A stretch of DNA of 64,000 nt from positions 1-64,000 of the forward strand of contig DASRJE010000055.1 in NCBI GenBank assembly GCA_035649635.1, read 5' to 3'. Below, one piece after another: positions 17,381-27,341 of this stretch. A program made the position numbers and the translations under genes. The DNA is from Gp6-AA40 sp035649635. GTDB lineage: Bacteria > Acidobacteriota > Vicinamibacteria > Vicinamibacterales > UBA2999. A model generated the notes under the pieces. The model had not been told where the DNA came from, did not search any database, and saw only the letters and a program-made list of their open reading frames with translations. Numbering within the stretch: the first letter of the stretch is position 1; the number at the start of each line of letters is the position of its first letter.

Positions 17381-18513
17381 AGCAGCTGGCGCGCGATCAC
17401 GAGGCGCTGGATCTCGCTGGTGCCCTCGCCGATGGTCGTGAGCTTGACGTCGCGGAAGAACTTCTCGGCCGGGTAGTCCTTGACGAAGCCGTATCCCCCA
17501 TAGATCTGGACACCGTCCTCGGCCACCCGAACGGCAACCTCGCTCGAATACAGTTTGGCCATCGCGGCCTCGAGCGTTGTGCGACGCCCTTCATCTTTCA
17601 TGGCGGCGGCGCGATAGGTGAGCAGTCGTGCGCCCTCGATTCGCATCGCCGCGTCGACGAGCTTGGCGCGCACGCTCTGAAACGCTCCAATGGCTTGGCC
17701 AAACTGTTTGCGCTCGAACGCATAGCTGCGCGCCGCGTCGTACGCCCCCTGGGCCAGGCCGACGGCGAGCGCCGCGATCCCAATGCGGCCGGCATCGAGC
17801 ACCTGCAGGGCATTGATGAACGCCTGCCCTTCGGCCCCGAGCATCTGCGACGCCGGCACCTGACACTGCTCGAAGATGACTTCGCTCGTCTCGCTCGCCC
17901 GCATCCCCAGTTTATCTTCCTTCTTTCCGGCGCGCAGTCCTTGCGTGCCGCGCTCGACGATGAAGGCGGAGATGCCGCGACTTCCCTTCGCGCGATTGGT
18001 GACAGCCATCACCACCATCACATCTCCACCACGCCCATGGGTAATGAATTGCTTCGTGCCATTCAGCACCCAGAAGTCGCCGTCACGAGTCGCCGTCGTC
18101 CGCATCGCCGCGGCGTCGCTTCCCGATGACGCCTCGGTCAGCGCCCACGCCGCGAGTTGTTCGCCGGCCACAAGCGGCACGAGATACTTCTGTTTCTGCG
18201 CCTCGGTGCCGAACATGAAGATGTGCGCGGAGCCGAGCCCATTGTGCGCGGCCACCGACAAGCAGACAGAAGGGTCGACGCGTGCCAGCTCTTCGATGCA
18301 GATGCAATAGTCGACGGCGGACATCGCGGCTCCGCCGTACTGCTCGGGAAACTGAATCCCCATCAGGCCGAGGCCTGCAAGCTTGTCGATCACATCACGC
18401 GGAAACGCCTGGGCCTCGTCCCACTCCATCACGTGCGGTCGCAGCTCGGCCTCCGCGAATTCGCGCACGGTCTGCTGCAGGAGTTTCTGCTCGTCGGTGA
18501 GACACACGTTCAT
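17359..18513 (-). CDS. acyl-CoA dehydrogenase
   Basis: 384 residues from ATG 18513; the frame stays open further upstream, but that part overlaps the divergent barrel gene and lacks homology. Features: TDEQKLLQQTVREFAEAELRP at the N-terminus, FAD-binding WALTEASSGSDAAAMRT, FITHGRGGDVMVV, and C-terminal GGYGFVKDYPAEKFFRD then IGEGTSEIQRLVIARQLL with the catalytic Glu region. It oxidises acyl-CoA, probably short or branched chain given the neighbouring methylmalonyl-CoA genes; specificity is inferred. The final residues (GSGVI) derive from a family-B palindrome. Confidence 0.92.
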   Translation of the reverse strand: MNVCLTDEQKLLQQTVREFAEAELRPHVMEWDEAQAFPRDVIDKLAGLGLMGIQFPEQYGGAAMSAVDYCICIEELARVDPSVCLSVAAHNGLGSAHIFMFGTEAQKQKYLVPLVAGEQLAAWALTEASSGSDAAAMRTTATRDGDFWVLNGTKQFITHGRGGDVMVVMAVTNRAKGSRGISAFIVERGTQGLRAGKKEDKLGMRASETSEVIFEQCQVPASQMLGAEGQAFINALQVLDAGRIGIAALAVGLAQGAYDAARSYAFERKQFGQAIGAFQSVRAKLVDAAMRIEGARLLTYRAAAMKDEGRRTTLEAAMAKLYSSEVAVRVAEDGVQIYGGYGFVKDYPAEKFFRDVKLTTIGEGTSEIQRLVIARQLLMGSGVI

Positions 18514-18559
18514 TGGAGTCTCTGTACAGTCGGGCTTTCGGCCGATCGTATCATTCGAC

Positions 18560-19039
18560 ATGCGACTTGCTCGATTGCTGCTTCTTCTAAGCGCGACGTT
18601 GTCTCTCGCCTCTACCGCCTGGGCCGATGCGACAGTCTTCATCGGCACCGCATCGGCGCCGACCAATCGCACGACGCGCGGTTTCTCGCTTGGCGCCGGC
18701 CTGCTCATCATCGGGTTCGAGTTCGAATATGGCAGCACGGTCGAGGATCTGCAGGATGCCGCGCCGTCTCTTCGGACCGGGATGGGCAACGTCCTTTTCC
18801 AGACCCCCTTTCCTATCCTGAGGCTGCAGCCGTACTTCACCACCGGCGCCGGTGTTTACCACGAGAGTCTCGGCGACATCGGTGAGACGAACTTCGGGAT
18901 CAACAACGGCGGAGGTGTGAAGATTTCGGTAGTGGGGCCGATCCGCGCGCGAGTGGATTACCGCATTTTCAACCTGCGAGGCTCACCACTCGAAGACACA
19001 GTTCACCGGTGGTACGTCGGTTTGAATCTGAAGTTCTGA
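18560..19039 (+). CDS. outer-membrane beta-barrel protein, small
   Basis: 159 residues with a signal peptide (RLARLLLLLSATLSLASTAWA) and alternating beta-strand patterns ending in HRWYVGLNLKF, a C-terminal aromatic typical of BAM-recognised barrels. Internal glycine-rich turns fit an eight-stranded OmpA/OmpW-like barrel. Function is unknown. A TATCAT hexamer ends five bases before the ATG and no Shine-Dalgarno is present, so the mRNA may be leaderless. Divergent from the acyl-CoA dehydrogenase. Confidence 0.72.
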   Translation: MRLARLLLLLSATLSLASTAWADATVFIGTASAPTNRTTRGFSLGAGLLIIGFEFEYGSTVEDLQDAAPSLRTGMGNVLFQTPFPILRLQPYFTTGAGVYHESLGDIGETNFGINNGGGVKISVVGPIRARVDYRIFNLRGSPLEDTVHRWYVGLNLKF

Positions 19040-19044
19040 GTGAT

Positions 19045-19070
19045 CGCGCGGGCTGAAGCCCGCGCGCTAC
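19045..19070. repeat. CGCGCGGGCT palindrome with CTAC foot
   Basis: A perfect ten-base stem with a GA loop (19045-19066) followed by CTAC (19067-19070). Read on the minus strand, the GTAG foot contains the TAG stop of the secreted protein at 19067-19624. It lies six bases after the barrel-protein stop, so one element ends both convergent genes. Confidence 0.8.
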
Positions 19071-19624
19071 GGTTGCGGTGGCTTTGGAGTGGCTTCTTTA
19101 ACCTCAGGCGATTCGGCAGCCGCGCCGGCCTTCACTGGCGTGAGACTGAGCAGACTCCCGCCGCTGGCGAGTGAATCTGTATAGAGCTTCCAGATCTCCT
19201 GGAGCTTCGCCTGATCCGGGTACGCTTCGGCAAGGATGCGACCCAGACCGTAGTCGGCACCCTGCACTGTCGGGTCGAAGAAGAACGCGTACACCACCGC
19301 TCCGTTTGGCCCGGGCTCTGACGCCTTGAACACACGCCATCCCTGCGCCTGCGCGCGCACGGTCGGATTGCTCGATGACTCGAGCGCGCTCTGCAAGAAC
19401 GCGATGACCTTCTCGAAATCGGCCACGCGCTCGGGACGCACCGCGTTGAGGATCATTCCCGCTGGCGCCGTGAATGTTCGCGACGCGGTCACCGTGGGCG
19501 GAGTGGGAGCAGTCGCTGCAGGCGCCGCCGGCGGCGGGGGTTGTTGCTGTGCGTGCAGCGCCGCGGACGAGACCATGACCGCGAGACCCGCAGTCAGAAC
19601 CACTCGCATCGGAATCGCCTCCAT
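19067..19624 (-). CDS. hypothetical secreted protein, paralogue of the upstream gene
   Basis: 185 residues: signal peptide (RVVLTAGLAVMVSSAALHAQ), a Pro/Ala-rich linker, then a domain with AGMILNAVRPERVADFEKVIAFLQSAL, GWRVFKASEPGPNGAVVYAFFFDP and ADYGLGRILAEAYPD. It is clearly related to the neighbour at 19688-20155 (DYEKVIATLKDAL, GWKIVKNS, DADYSITNIVYEV). The domain looks like a dimeric alpha/beta-barrel or NIPSNAP-like fold, which is tentative. The stop TAG lies in the foot of a palindromic repeat. Confidence 0.6.
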   Translation of the reverse strand: MEAIPMRVVLTAGLAVMVSSAALHAQQQPPPPAAPAATAPTPPTVTASRTFTAPAGMILNAVRPERVADFEKVIAFLQSALESSSNPTVRAQAQGWRVFKASEPGPNGAVVYAFFFDPTVQGADYGLGRILAEAYPDQAKLQEIWKLYTDSLASGGSLLSLTPVKAGAAAESPEVKEATPKPPQP

Positions 19625-19633
19625 AAAACAACA

Positions 19634-19665
19634 AAGCCACGAGCGGCAACGGCCACCCGTGGCTT
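19634..19665 (-). terminator. intrinsic terminator
   Basis: On the minus strand AAGCCACG (19665-19658) pairs with CGTGGCTT (19641-19634), followed by a T-rich run (TTGTTGTTTT). It lies 22 bases after the stop of the 155-residue protein, and the next gene starts ten bases beyond. The paralogues may thus be expressed unequally by read-through. This is the clearest rho-independent terminator in the window. Confidence 0.75.
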
Positions 19666-19687
19666 GTCATTGTACGGCGCGAGCGCG

Positions 19688-20155
19688 CTACTTCGCGAAA
19701 TCGGAAGTGACCGGCCCCTGGATCACGAACAACGGCTTCTGCAACGCGCCCTTATAGAGATTGAAGAAGTCGGTTCGCGCCATCGGGTCAGTGACCACCT
19801 CGTAGACGATGTTGGTGATCGAGTAGTCCGCGTCCTTGACGACGGGTGAGATGACGTGCACATAGAGGGAGCTGCCGTCAGGCTGGGCGGCCGAGTTCTT
19901 CACGATCTTCCAACCGGCAAGCTGCTGCTTGGCCTCGGGCTTTGCCGACTTCGCCAGCGCGTCCTTCAACGTCGCGATCACCTTTTCATAGTCGGCTTCC
20001 TTACCGGGATTGATGGTATAGGCCGCGAGCACAACTTCACCCGTGTAAGTCGTCTTCGGCGGGGCCTTCTCCTGCGCCAGCGTGGTCTGCGAGAATGCCG
20101 GCAAGAGGAGAATCGCGCCAGCCAACAAGACTCCGGACAATCGTCGCATCTTCAA
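19688..20155 (-). CDS. hypothetical secreted protein, paralogue of the downstream gene
   Basis: 155 residues with a signal peptide (LSGVLLAGAILLLPAFSQTTLAQ) and one domain: VVLAAYTINPGKEADYEKVIATLKDAL, LAGWKIVKNSAAQPDGSSLYVHVISPVVKDADYSI, ending YKGALQKPLFVIQGPVTSDFAK. It shares spacing and motifs with the 185-residue neighbour, indicating tandem duplication. I do not recognise a characterised family. Expression probably ends at the hairpin downstream. Confidence 0.6.
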   Translation of the reverse strand: MKMRRLSGVLLAGAILLLPAFSQTTLAQEKAPPKTTYTGEVVLAAYTINPGKEADYEKVIATLKDALAKSAKPEAKQQLAGWKIVKNSAAQPDGSSLYVHVISPVVKDADYSITNIVYEVVTDPMARTDFFNLYKGALQKPLFVIQGPVTSDFAK

Positions 20156-20180
20156 GTCCTCCTCGAAATGGGTGCCAATC

Positions 20181-21314
20181 CTAACGTACCGGCGGACCTA
20201 TGAAAACAGCCATTACTTCGTTTGCCAGCAGCATCCCATCCCGTGTCAGGCGGATGGAGCCGCCATCATAGATCAACAAGCCTTGCTCGACGAACGGAGC
20301 CAACTCCTCTCCGTGGCGCTCCCACAGGTCTACCCCGTAGCGCGATCGCACTATTTCGAGGTTGACACCTTGCGTCAAACGCAACGCGGTGAAGGTCGCT
20401 TCCTCCAGGCGTTCCTGGCCACTCAGCACACGGCGCTCAGTCTCGACCGACCTCCCGGCAACGATTGCCGAAACGTAGTCTTCAGTAGAGGCGACGTTCT
20501 TCTCCCTGATCCCTCTCCGCGTCGAGTGCGCCCCGCACCCGAACCCGAGCCACTCCCCATCGCTCCAGTACTTGAGGTTGTGCCGCGACTCGAGCCCCGG
20601 CTTCGAAACGTTCGAAATCTCGTATTGCGTGTACCCGGCGTCATCTAATCGGGACATCGCGCCAAGGTACATCTCCGCCGCGTCATCGTCAGGAGCGAGC
20701 GACCACCGCGAACGCGCCATCGTGTCCTTCAGAGGCGCGTTCGGATATATCTCTAGCAGGTACAACGATGCATGCTCCGGGCCAAGGCCGATGAGCGCGT
20801 CTATCGACGAGAACCACTCCGCGACGGACTGCTGCGGCAGCCACATCATGAGGTCCAGCGAGATATTGTCGAACCCCGCCTCTCGCGCCATTTCGAACGC
20901 CTCGCAGGCCCGCGCAGCGGAATGCAATCGGCTCAGACGTTGGAGCTCTTCGTCGCGAAAGGATTGGACACCGAAACTGAGGCGATTGATTCCCGCGTCG
21001 CGAAATGCCCGCAACCGGTCGCGGGTGACGGTCTCCGGGTTGGCTTCGAGCGTGATCTCGGCGGCCGGCGCCAGAGCAAAGGAATTCCGGCACTCGCCCA
21101 CGATGCTCTGCACCTCGGATGGTTCGAGCAGGGACGGCGTGCCCCCTCCGAAGAAAATCGTATCCGCCGGGGATCCGTCTGCCTTCCTACCTATTTCGGT
21201 GAGAAGAGCGCCGAGATATCGGCGCTTGAGGTCAGCGTCGAACAAACCACGGTTGAAGTTGCAGTAGTTGCAGATGGCCGAGCAGAAGGGAATGTGAACG
21301 TAGAGCCCGAGCAC
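20181..21314 (-). CDS. hemW: radical SAM heme chaperone HemW
   Basis: 377 residues. The N-terminal IPFC-X3-C-X2-C cluster motif (Cys11, Cys15, Cys18) binds a 4Fe-4S for SAM. GGGTPSLL, LEANPETVTRDRL and FGVQSFRDEEL follow the HemN/HemW pattern. The HNLKYW sequence matches the HNxxYW signature that separates HemW from true coproporphyrinogen oxidase HemN. HemW binds heme and delivers it to respiratory proteins. The gene follows the DnaC-like gene by four bases on the same strand. Confidence 0.9.
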   Translation of the reverse strand: MLGLYVHIPFCSAICNYCNFNRGLFDADLKRRYLGALLTEIGRKADGSPADTIFFGGGTPSLLEPSEVQSIVGECRNSFALAPAAEITLEANPETVTRDRLRAFRDAGINRLSFGVQSFRDEELQRLSRLHSAARACEAFEMAREAGFDNISLDLMMWLPQQSVAEWFSSIDALIGLGPEHASLYLLEIYPNAPLKDTMARSRWSLAPDDDAAEMYLGAMSRLDDAGYTQYEISNVSKPGLESRHNLKYWSDGEWLGFGCGAHSTRRGIREKNVASTEDYVSAIVAGRSVETERRVLSGQERLEEATFTALRLTQGVNLEIVRSRYGVDLWERHGEELAPFVEQGLLIYDGGSIRLTRDGMLLANEVMAVFIGPPVR

Positions 21315-21318
21315 GCAC

Positions 21319-22185
21319 CTACCGCGAACCGGCGCGGCCCCCTGGCCATTTCAAGTCGGCCTTGCCGTCGCTCTCGCGTTTCTTGAGCTGAGCTTTCACC
21401 TGATTACTGGCTTTGGGAGGTAGCGAGGACCCTCTGCGATTCTTCGAGGATGCCGGGGAAGTCTTCTCCCAATTCGCAATGTCTTCAGGTGTGGGATATC
21501 GACCTACCTCGCGCATATCGACCGCGTCGATGAACAACCATTCGCACATTTCCTTTAGACGCGAGCGCGTACGCAAACCGAGTTGATACGCAAAAGAGAT
21601 GGGCTCGGTACTATCGACGTTATCCCGCAGGTTCGAGGTGATGACCGTCAACCGGCGTTCGCTATATCGCGTGTTGACGACTAGGCCGATCGTCTCGTCG
21701 ACCCATTCTGATTTCTTCTCCGCGCCGAGATCATCCAACACGAGCAGTTCGGATTCGAGTACCGGCCTGAGTACATCGAGCTCCGACAGCTCTGTTGAGT
21801 CGCGATACGTATCGCGAACCATCTTCAGCAGCTCGCGAACTTCGTAGAATACTGCCCGGGCACTCTTGCGAACGATCGCCTCTTTCATCAAGGCGACGGC
21901 GAGGTGCGTCTTGCCGACGCCGGCATCACCGTAGAAGAGAAGCCCCTTCTCGACGACTGGAAATTGCTCAACAAGACGAATGGCCTTTTGATGCGCCGCA
22001 CGCTGAGTATCCCCGTGAATCTCGAAGTTACTGAGCTCGCAGTGGGCGTAGCGGCGAGGAATGCGGGCGTTCTTGAGTAGCGATTGCGATTGACGCTGAT
22101 GCCAGCACTCGCACCTGGTCACTCGCGAGACACCATCGATCGCGGTTGTCTTCCATCCAGTGTCTTCGCAGATCGCACAGGTCAC
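21319..22185 (-). CDS. DnaC/IstB-like ATPase with N-terminal zinc motif
   Basis: About 288 residues from a GTG at 22183-22185 (start uncertain; no clear ribosome site). N-terminal Cys pairs (CAICEDTGW, RCECW) suggest a small zinc module as in DnaC-type loaders. The AAA+ core has Walker A GDAGVGKTH, Walker B LLVLDDLGAE and sensor VITSNL, then a basic tail (KNRRGSS, KAQLKKRE). IstB proteins of IS21 are similar, but no istA or repeat ends are near. A helicase-loader or DnaA-family helper role is more likely. Coupled to hemW. Confidence 0.75.
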   Translation of the reverse strand: MTCAICEDTGWKTTAIDGVSRVTRCECWHQRQSQSLLKNARIPRRYAHCELSNFEIHGDTQRAAHQKAIRLVEQFPVVEKGLLFYGDAGVGKTHLAVALMKEAIVRKSARAVFYEVRELLKMVRDTYRDSTELSELDVLRPVLESELLVLDDLGAEKKSEWVDETIGLVVNTRYSERRLTVITSNLRDNVDSTEPISFAYQLGLRTRSRLKEMCEWLFIDAVDMREVGRYPTPEDIANWEKTSPASSKNRRGSSLPPKASNQVKAQLKKRESDGKADLKWPGGRAGSR

Positions 22186-22362
22186 GCGACATGGTAACTC
22201 GGATCGTGCATTCGCGATCACGGCGATGCGAACACCGCGCGCAGAAATTGCGCGGTCGGATGACAGAACCGTTCGAGGCTCGGCGCCTGACGCCGCGATT
22301 TGCGAACAAACTCGCGTGGCACGTCCGTTGCCCACGCTCGACCGAGCCACATGCTCCAGATC

Positions 22363-23412
22363 ATGAAGCGCCATCGACTGGCCATCACCACCGGTGTATC
22401 TCTCGTCGCGCTCGCGATCGAGCTCGCAGCCGCGACTCTCGGTGGACCGCTTCCAACACCGTTGCCGCTCTTCCCGGCTGACAACTGGTGGAACGTCGAC
22501 GTGTCGGCGGCACCGCTCGATACCAACTCGAGCGCCTACATCAGCTTCATCAACAACGGATCGACGCGGCGCCTGCACCCGGATTTTGGCGGCGAAGCGT
22601 CACCGGGAAGCGTTTCGATCTACGGCTTCCCATACGTCGTCGTTGATGGCACCCAGACAAAACGCACCGTGCAGTTCGATTACTCGGACGAAAGCGACGG
22701 TGTCAATCACACGACCGATCAAAGCTATCCCTTCTATCCAATTCCTGATGAAGCGATCACGCAACCACACTGGATCGAAGGCGGTGAACCGGGCAACGTC
22801 GATCGGCGATCGGCGGACCGTCATCTGATCATCGTCGACCGCGACAACAAGCACCTTTACGAGCTGTACAACGTGTTCTTCGATGGCGCTCAGTGGCACG
22901 CGGGATCGGGAGCGTTCTTCGACATGAACACGAGCGCACGCCGGCCCGATGGTTGGACGTCGGCCGATGCCGCCGGCCTGGCGATCCTGCCAGGGCTCGT
23001 CCGCTACGACGAGGTGTTCGGTTCGAGCGAGATCAACCACGCGTTTCGCGTGACCGTTCGTTCGACAAACGGCTACGTGTACCCGGCGTCGCACCGGGCG
23101 GGCTCGACCACCGGCGCACTGCCCATGGGCGCTCGCCTCCGCCTGAAGGCCAGCGTGAACCTCTCATCGTATCCGGCGGAAGCGCAGAAGATCTTTCGCG
23201 CGATGAAGCGATACGGCCTGATCGTGGCCGACAACGGATCTGACATGTACATCAGCGGCATGTTCGACACCCGCTGGAACAACGGCGTGCTCAATCCCGC
23301 GTTCAGCGGGCTGACGGCCAGCGACTTCGAGGTGGTTCAACTCGGCTGGAAGCCGCAGGCGGGATCAGCCCCAGGAGCACCCACCAGCGTTCGAGTCGTG
23401 CCCAGTTCCTAG
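22363..23412 (+). CDS. conserved secreted protein of unknown function
   Basis: 349 residues from ATG 22363 (22351 is also possible), with a signal peptide (LAITTGVSLVALAIELAAA). The mature part has FPADNWWNVDVSAAPLDTNS, HPDFGGEASPGSVSIYGFPY, YPIPDEAITQPHWIEGG, DRHLIIVDRDNKHLYELYN, GAFFDMNTSARRPDGWTSADAAGLAILPGLVRYDEV and AFRVTVRSTNGYVYPASH. I recall similar proteins in soil bacteria without an assigned activity. Conserved Trp, Asp and His residues hint at a carbohydrate-active beta-rich fold; this is speculative. Confidence 0.65.
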   Translation: MKRHRLAITTGVSLVALAIELAAATLGGPLPTPLPLFPADNWWNVDVSAAPLDTNSSAYISFINNGSTRRLHPDFGGEASPGSVSIYGFPYVVVDGTQTKRTVQFDYSDESDGVNHTTDQSYPFYPIPDEAITQPHWIEGGEPGNVDRRSADRHLIIVDRDNKHLYELYNVFFDGAQWHAGSGAFFDMNTSARRPDGWTSADAAGLAILPGLVRYDEVFGSSEINHAFRVTVRSTNGYVYPASHRAGSTTGALPMGARLRLKASVNLSSYPAEAQKIFRAMKRYGLIVADNGSDMYISGMFDTRWNNGVLNPAFSGLTASDFEVVQLGWKPQAGSAPGAPTSVRVVPSS

Positions 23413-23427
23413 TAACCGCTCGTAACC

Positions 23428-23498
23428 GCGGGGGTTAACCCCGCTCTATGCATTGTCGAGCGCTCCACGCATTGTAGAGCGCACGCTGTAGCGTGCGC
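23428..23498. repeat. two palindromic hairpins, one GTAG-footed
   Basis: GCGGGG-TTA-CCCCGC type hairpin at 23428-23444 is followed by GTAG (23474-23477) and a perfect stem GCGCACGCT/AGCGTGCGC (23479-23498). They lie between the convergent secreted-protein gene and hspR and could terminate both. The GTAG foot directly before a hairpin matches REP architecture. Confidence 0.7.
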
Positions 23499-23503
23499 GC
23501 CAG

Positions 23504-23950
23504 TCAGTTGTTGGTCTTCCGCTTGGCCTTTCCTTCCTCAACCTCGATGGTATCGGCCGGCGGTGTATGCCGAACGAGATCGGTGGGCGACGATTTCACG
23601 AGCGCCGTGCCCAGGCGCTGTTCCCAATCGTCGATGCCTCGCGCCATCTCGCGCTTCACGTAGTCCATGAACTGATTCACCTCGGTCTGCATCAACTCCA
23701 TCTTCCGGCGCAGGTTCAGGATGATCTCCACGCCGGCAAGGTTGACACCGAGATCACGGGTGAGCGTCAGGATGGTCTCGAGTTGCTCGAGATCTTCTTC
23801 CGAGTACAGGCGCGTATTCCCTTCGGTGCGCGACGGCTTCAGCAGCCCTTCCCGCTCGTACAGGCGCAGCGTCTGCGGGTGGATGTCGTATTTCTGCGAC
23901 ACCGCGCTGATCATGAAGTACGCCTTCCCGCGCTCGCCACGCTTAGCCAT
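23504..23950 (-). CDS. hspR: heat-shock repressor HspR, MerR family
   Basis: 148 residues with a MerR winged helix-turn-helix (AVSQKYDIHPQTLRLYEREGLLKPSRTEGNTRLYSEEDL), then a helical dimerisation segment and a charged tail (EEGKAKRKTNN). HspR represses dnaK operons by binding inverted repeats, with DnaK as co-repressor in Streptomyces. As the last gene of dnaK-dnaJ-hspR it would autoregulate. I did not find the HAIR consensus upstream of dnaK. Five bases separate it from the dnaJ stop. Confidence 0.9.
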   Translation of the reverse strand: MAKRGERGKAYFMISAVSQKYDIHPQTLRLYEREGLLKPSRTEGNTRLYSEEDLEQLETILTLTRDLGVNLAGVEIILNLRRKMELMQTEVNQFMDYVKREMARGIDDWEQRLGTALVKSSPTDLVRHTPPADTIEVEEGKAKRKTNN

Positions 23951-23955
23951 CCTCG

Positions 23956-25026
23956 CTACTCCCGCACGGGTTCAACGTTGATCCGCCCGAACTCGCGCAG
24001 CAACTCCTTCGAGCGCTCGTCCAGCAGCTTGGGCAACATGATTCGCACTTCGACGATCAGGTCCCCGCGTTGCCCGTTGATTGTTGACGGGGCCCCATGT
24101 CCCCGCAGACGAAAACGCTGGCCGGTCTGGGTCCCTGGCGGAATCCGCAGGCGCGCGGCGCCATCGAGTGTTCGAATCTCCACGCGCGCTCCCAGCGCCG
24201 CTTCGTGGACGGCAACGGGAACAGACATGTGGAGATCGTCGTTGTCGCGGCGGAACACCGGATGGGCGCCCACCTTGACTGTCACATACAGGTCGCCGGC
24301 CGGACCGCCTCCGACGCCGACGTTACCCTTCGCCGGAGCACGCAGCCGGTCGCCATCGGCAACACCGGGAGGAATGCGAATGATGACCGTCTCACTCCGC
24401 GTCTCCTGGCCCGTCCCCGCACACGGCTCGCACGGCCTCGGCCGCTGTCGTCCCGTGCCGCCGCACGCGCCACAGCTCCGCGAGAAGATCATGTGCCCGC
24501 GCACCGACCGCACGGCGCCCGTACCCTGACACAGATGACAAGGCCCCGTCGTCGTCCGCGTCCGTCCGCTTCCGGCGCAGGCGCGGCAGTGGTCGCGACG
24601 GGTGACCGTCATCGCCCGTGGGCCGCCTGAGAGCGCTTCCTCGAACGTGACCTGCATCTCGACGTGCAGATCGGCGCCACGCTGCGGCGAGACCTGCCGG
24701 GCGCCGCGCTCGGTCAGCACCTCCGCGAACAGGTCGCCGAAAGTCGCCGAGTAGTCCACGCCGCGCGTCGAGAAGTCGAACCCTTCGAACCCGCTTCCCG
24801 TCTGAGCACCGTCGGCGCCGGTCGGATGACCGGCGTCATACCTGGATCGCCGTGCTGGATCGATTAACGTTTCGTACGCTTCCAGGATCTGACGGAACCT
24901 CGCCGCTGCCGTCTGATCACCAGGATTGATGTCCGGGTGATACCGACGCGCGAGACGACGATAAGCCCGCTTGATCTCGGACTCGGTCGCTCCCTGCTGC
25001 ACGCCGAGGACGATGTACAAATCCAT
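23956..25026 (-). CDS. dnaJ: chaperone protein DnaJ
   Basis: 356 residues: J domain with HPD at 30-32, a Gly/Phe-poor linker (residues about 70-100), the zinc domain with four CxxCxGxG-type repeats (CRACAGSG, CHLCQGTG, CGACGGTG, CEPCAGTG), and the C-terminal substrate domains. The linker is shorter in Gly/Phe than in E. coli. It stimulates DnaK ATPase and delivers substrates. It follows dnaK after a 165-base inverted heptamer array and precedes hspR by five bases. Confidence 0.94.
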   Translation of the reverse strand: MDLYIVLGVQQGATESEIKRAYRRLARRYHPDINPGDQTAAARFRQILEAYETLIDPARRSRYDAGHPTGADGAQTGSGFEGFDFSTRGVDYSATFGDLFAEVLTERGARQVSPQRGADLHVEMQVTFEEALSGGPRAMTVTRRDHCRACAGSGRTRTTTGPCHLCQGTGAVRSVRGHMIFSRSCGACGGTGRQRPRPCEPCAGTGQETRSETVIIRIPPGVADGDRLRAPAKGNVGVGGGPAGDLYVTVKVGAHPVFRRDNDDLHMSVPVAVHEAALGARVEIRTLDGAARLRIPPGTQTGQRFRLRGHGAPSTINGQRGDLIVEVRIMLPKLLDERSKELLREFGRINVEPVRE

Positions 25027-25191
25027 TAATCGATCTTTGATCTTTGATTAATGATTCGTCGTTGATTGTTGAATGTTGATTGGGGATTGGACTCTCGGTT
25101 CACACCCTCGTCCGGTCGGCACCAATCAACGATCACAAATCAACAATCACCAACGATTCAACAATCAACAATCCCCAAATCAACAGTCGTT
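25027..25191. repeat. inverted heptamer array between dnaK and dnaJ
   Basis: Read on the minus strand, the gap after the dnaK TAG holds units of GATTGTT (with GATTTGT, GATCGTT variants). A non-repetitive centre follows, then the complementary units (AATCAAC, AATCAAA) up to the dnaJ ATG. The two halves can fold into a long imperfect stem in the mRNA. AT content is well above the surrounding genes. The unit type is shared with the array between valS and the response regulator. Confidence 0.85.
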
Positions 25192-27129
<1,938 letters not shown>

Positions 27130-27170
27130 GTCTCTCGTGTCCTTTTCGCTGACGGCTTTAGCTTTGGCTT

Positions 27171-27199
27171 ATTATCAAATCTGAGTGTTACGTTGTCAA
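27171..27199 (-). promoter_or_regulatory. sigma-70-type promoter of dnaK
   Basis: On the minus strand TTGACA (27199-27194) and GATAAT (27176-27171) are separated by 17 bases, a near-consensus promoter. Transcription would start about 35 bases before the dnaK ATG. No CIRCE element or clear HspR inverted repeat overlaps it. Confidence 0.75.
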
Positions 27200-27282
27200 T
27201 GTGGCCGCAGCATATGGCCGGGGCACACGCTCATAAATCACAGTGTCCCAATGATTTCTGCGTATACTGTCTGAAAGGCTTA

Positions 27283-27307
27283 AGGCGGGTCCAAAGACCG
27301 CCTCTAC
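27283..27307. repeat. GGCGGGTC palindrome with CTAC foot upstream of the PBP gene
   Basis: AGGCGGGTC (27283-27291) and GACCGCCT (27296-27303) form a near-perfect stem, followed by CTAC (27304-27307). It lies in the dnaK/PBP divergent region, between a TATACT hexamer (27263-27268, possible PBP -10) and the PBP start, so it would be in the PBP leader. Confidence 0.65.
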
Positions 27308-27341
27308 GGACACTCTCGACAAGAAGCCGATAAGCACTGAC

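Noticed and set aside
18514..18843. A 110-residue N-terminal extension of the acyl-CoA dehydrogenase
   Set aside because: The frame is open, but it is antisense to the barrel gene with a signal peptide, has no homology, and the family starts at the ATG at 18513.
21319..22185. IS21 insertion sequence (IstB)
   Set aside because: No istA transposase, terminal inverted repeats or target duplication are seen, and the gene is coupled to hemW.
25027..25191. CRISPR-like repeat array
   Set aside because: Units are 7 bases, contiguous and degenerate, with an inverted second half; there are no spacers of uniform length and no cas genes.
27130..27341. HspR operator (HAIR) or CIRCE element upstream of dnaK
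   Set aside because: I looked for CTTGAGT-N7-ACTCAAG and for the CIRCE inverted repeat and found neither; only the promoter and a GTAG-type hairpin are clear.
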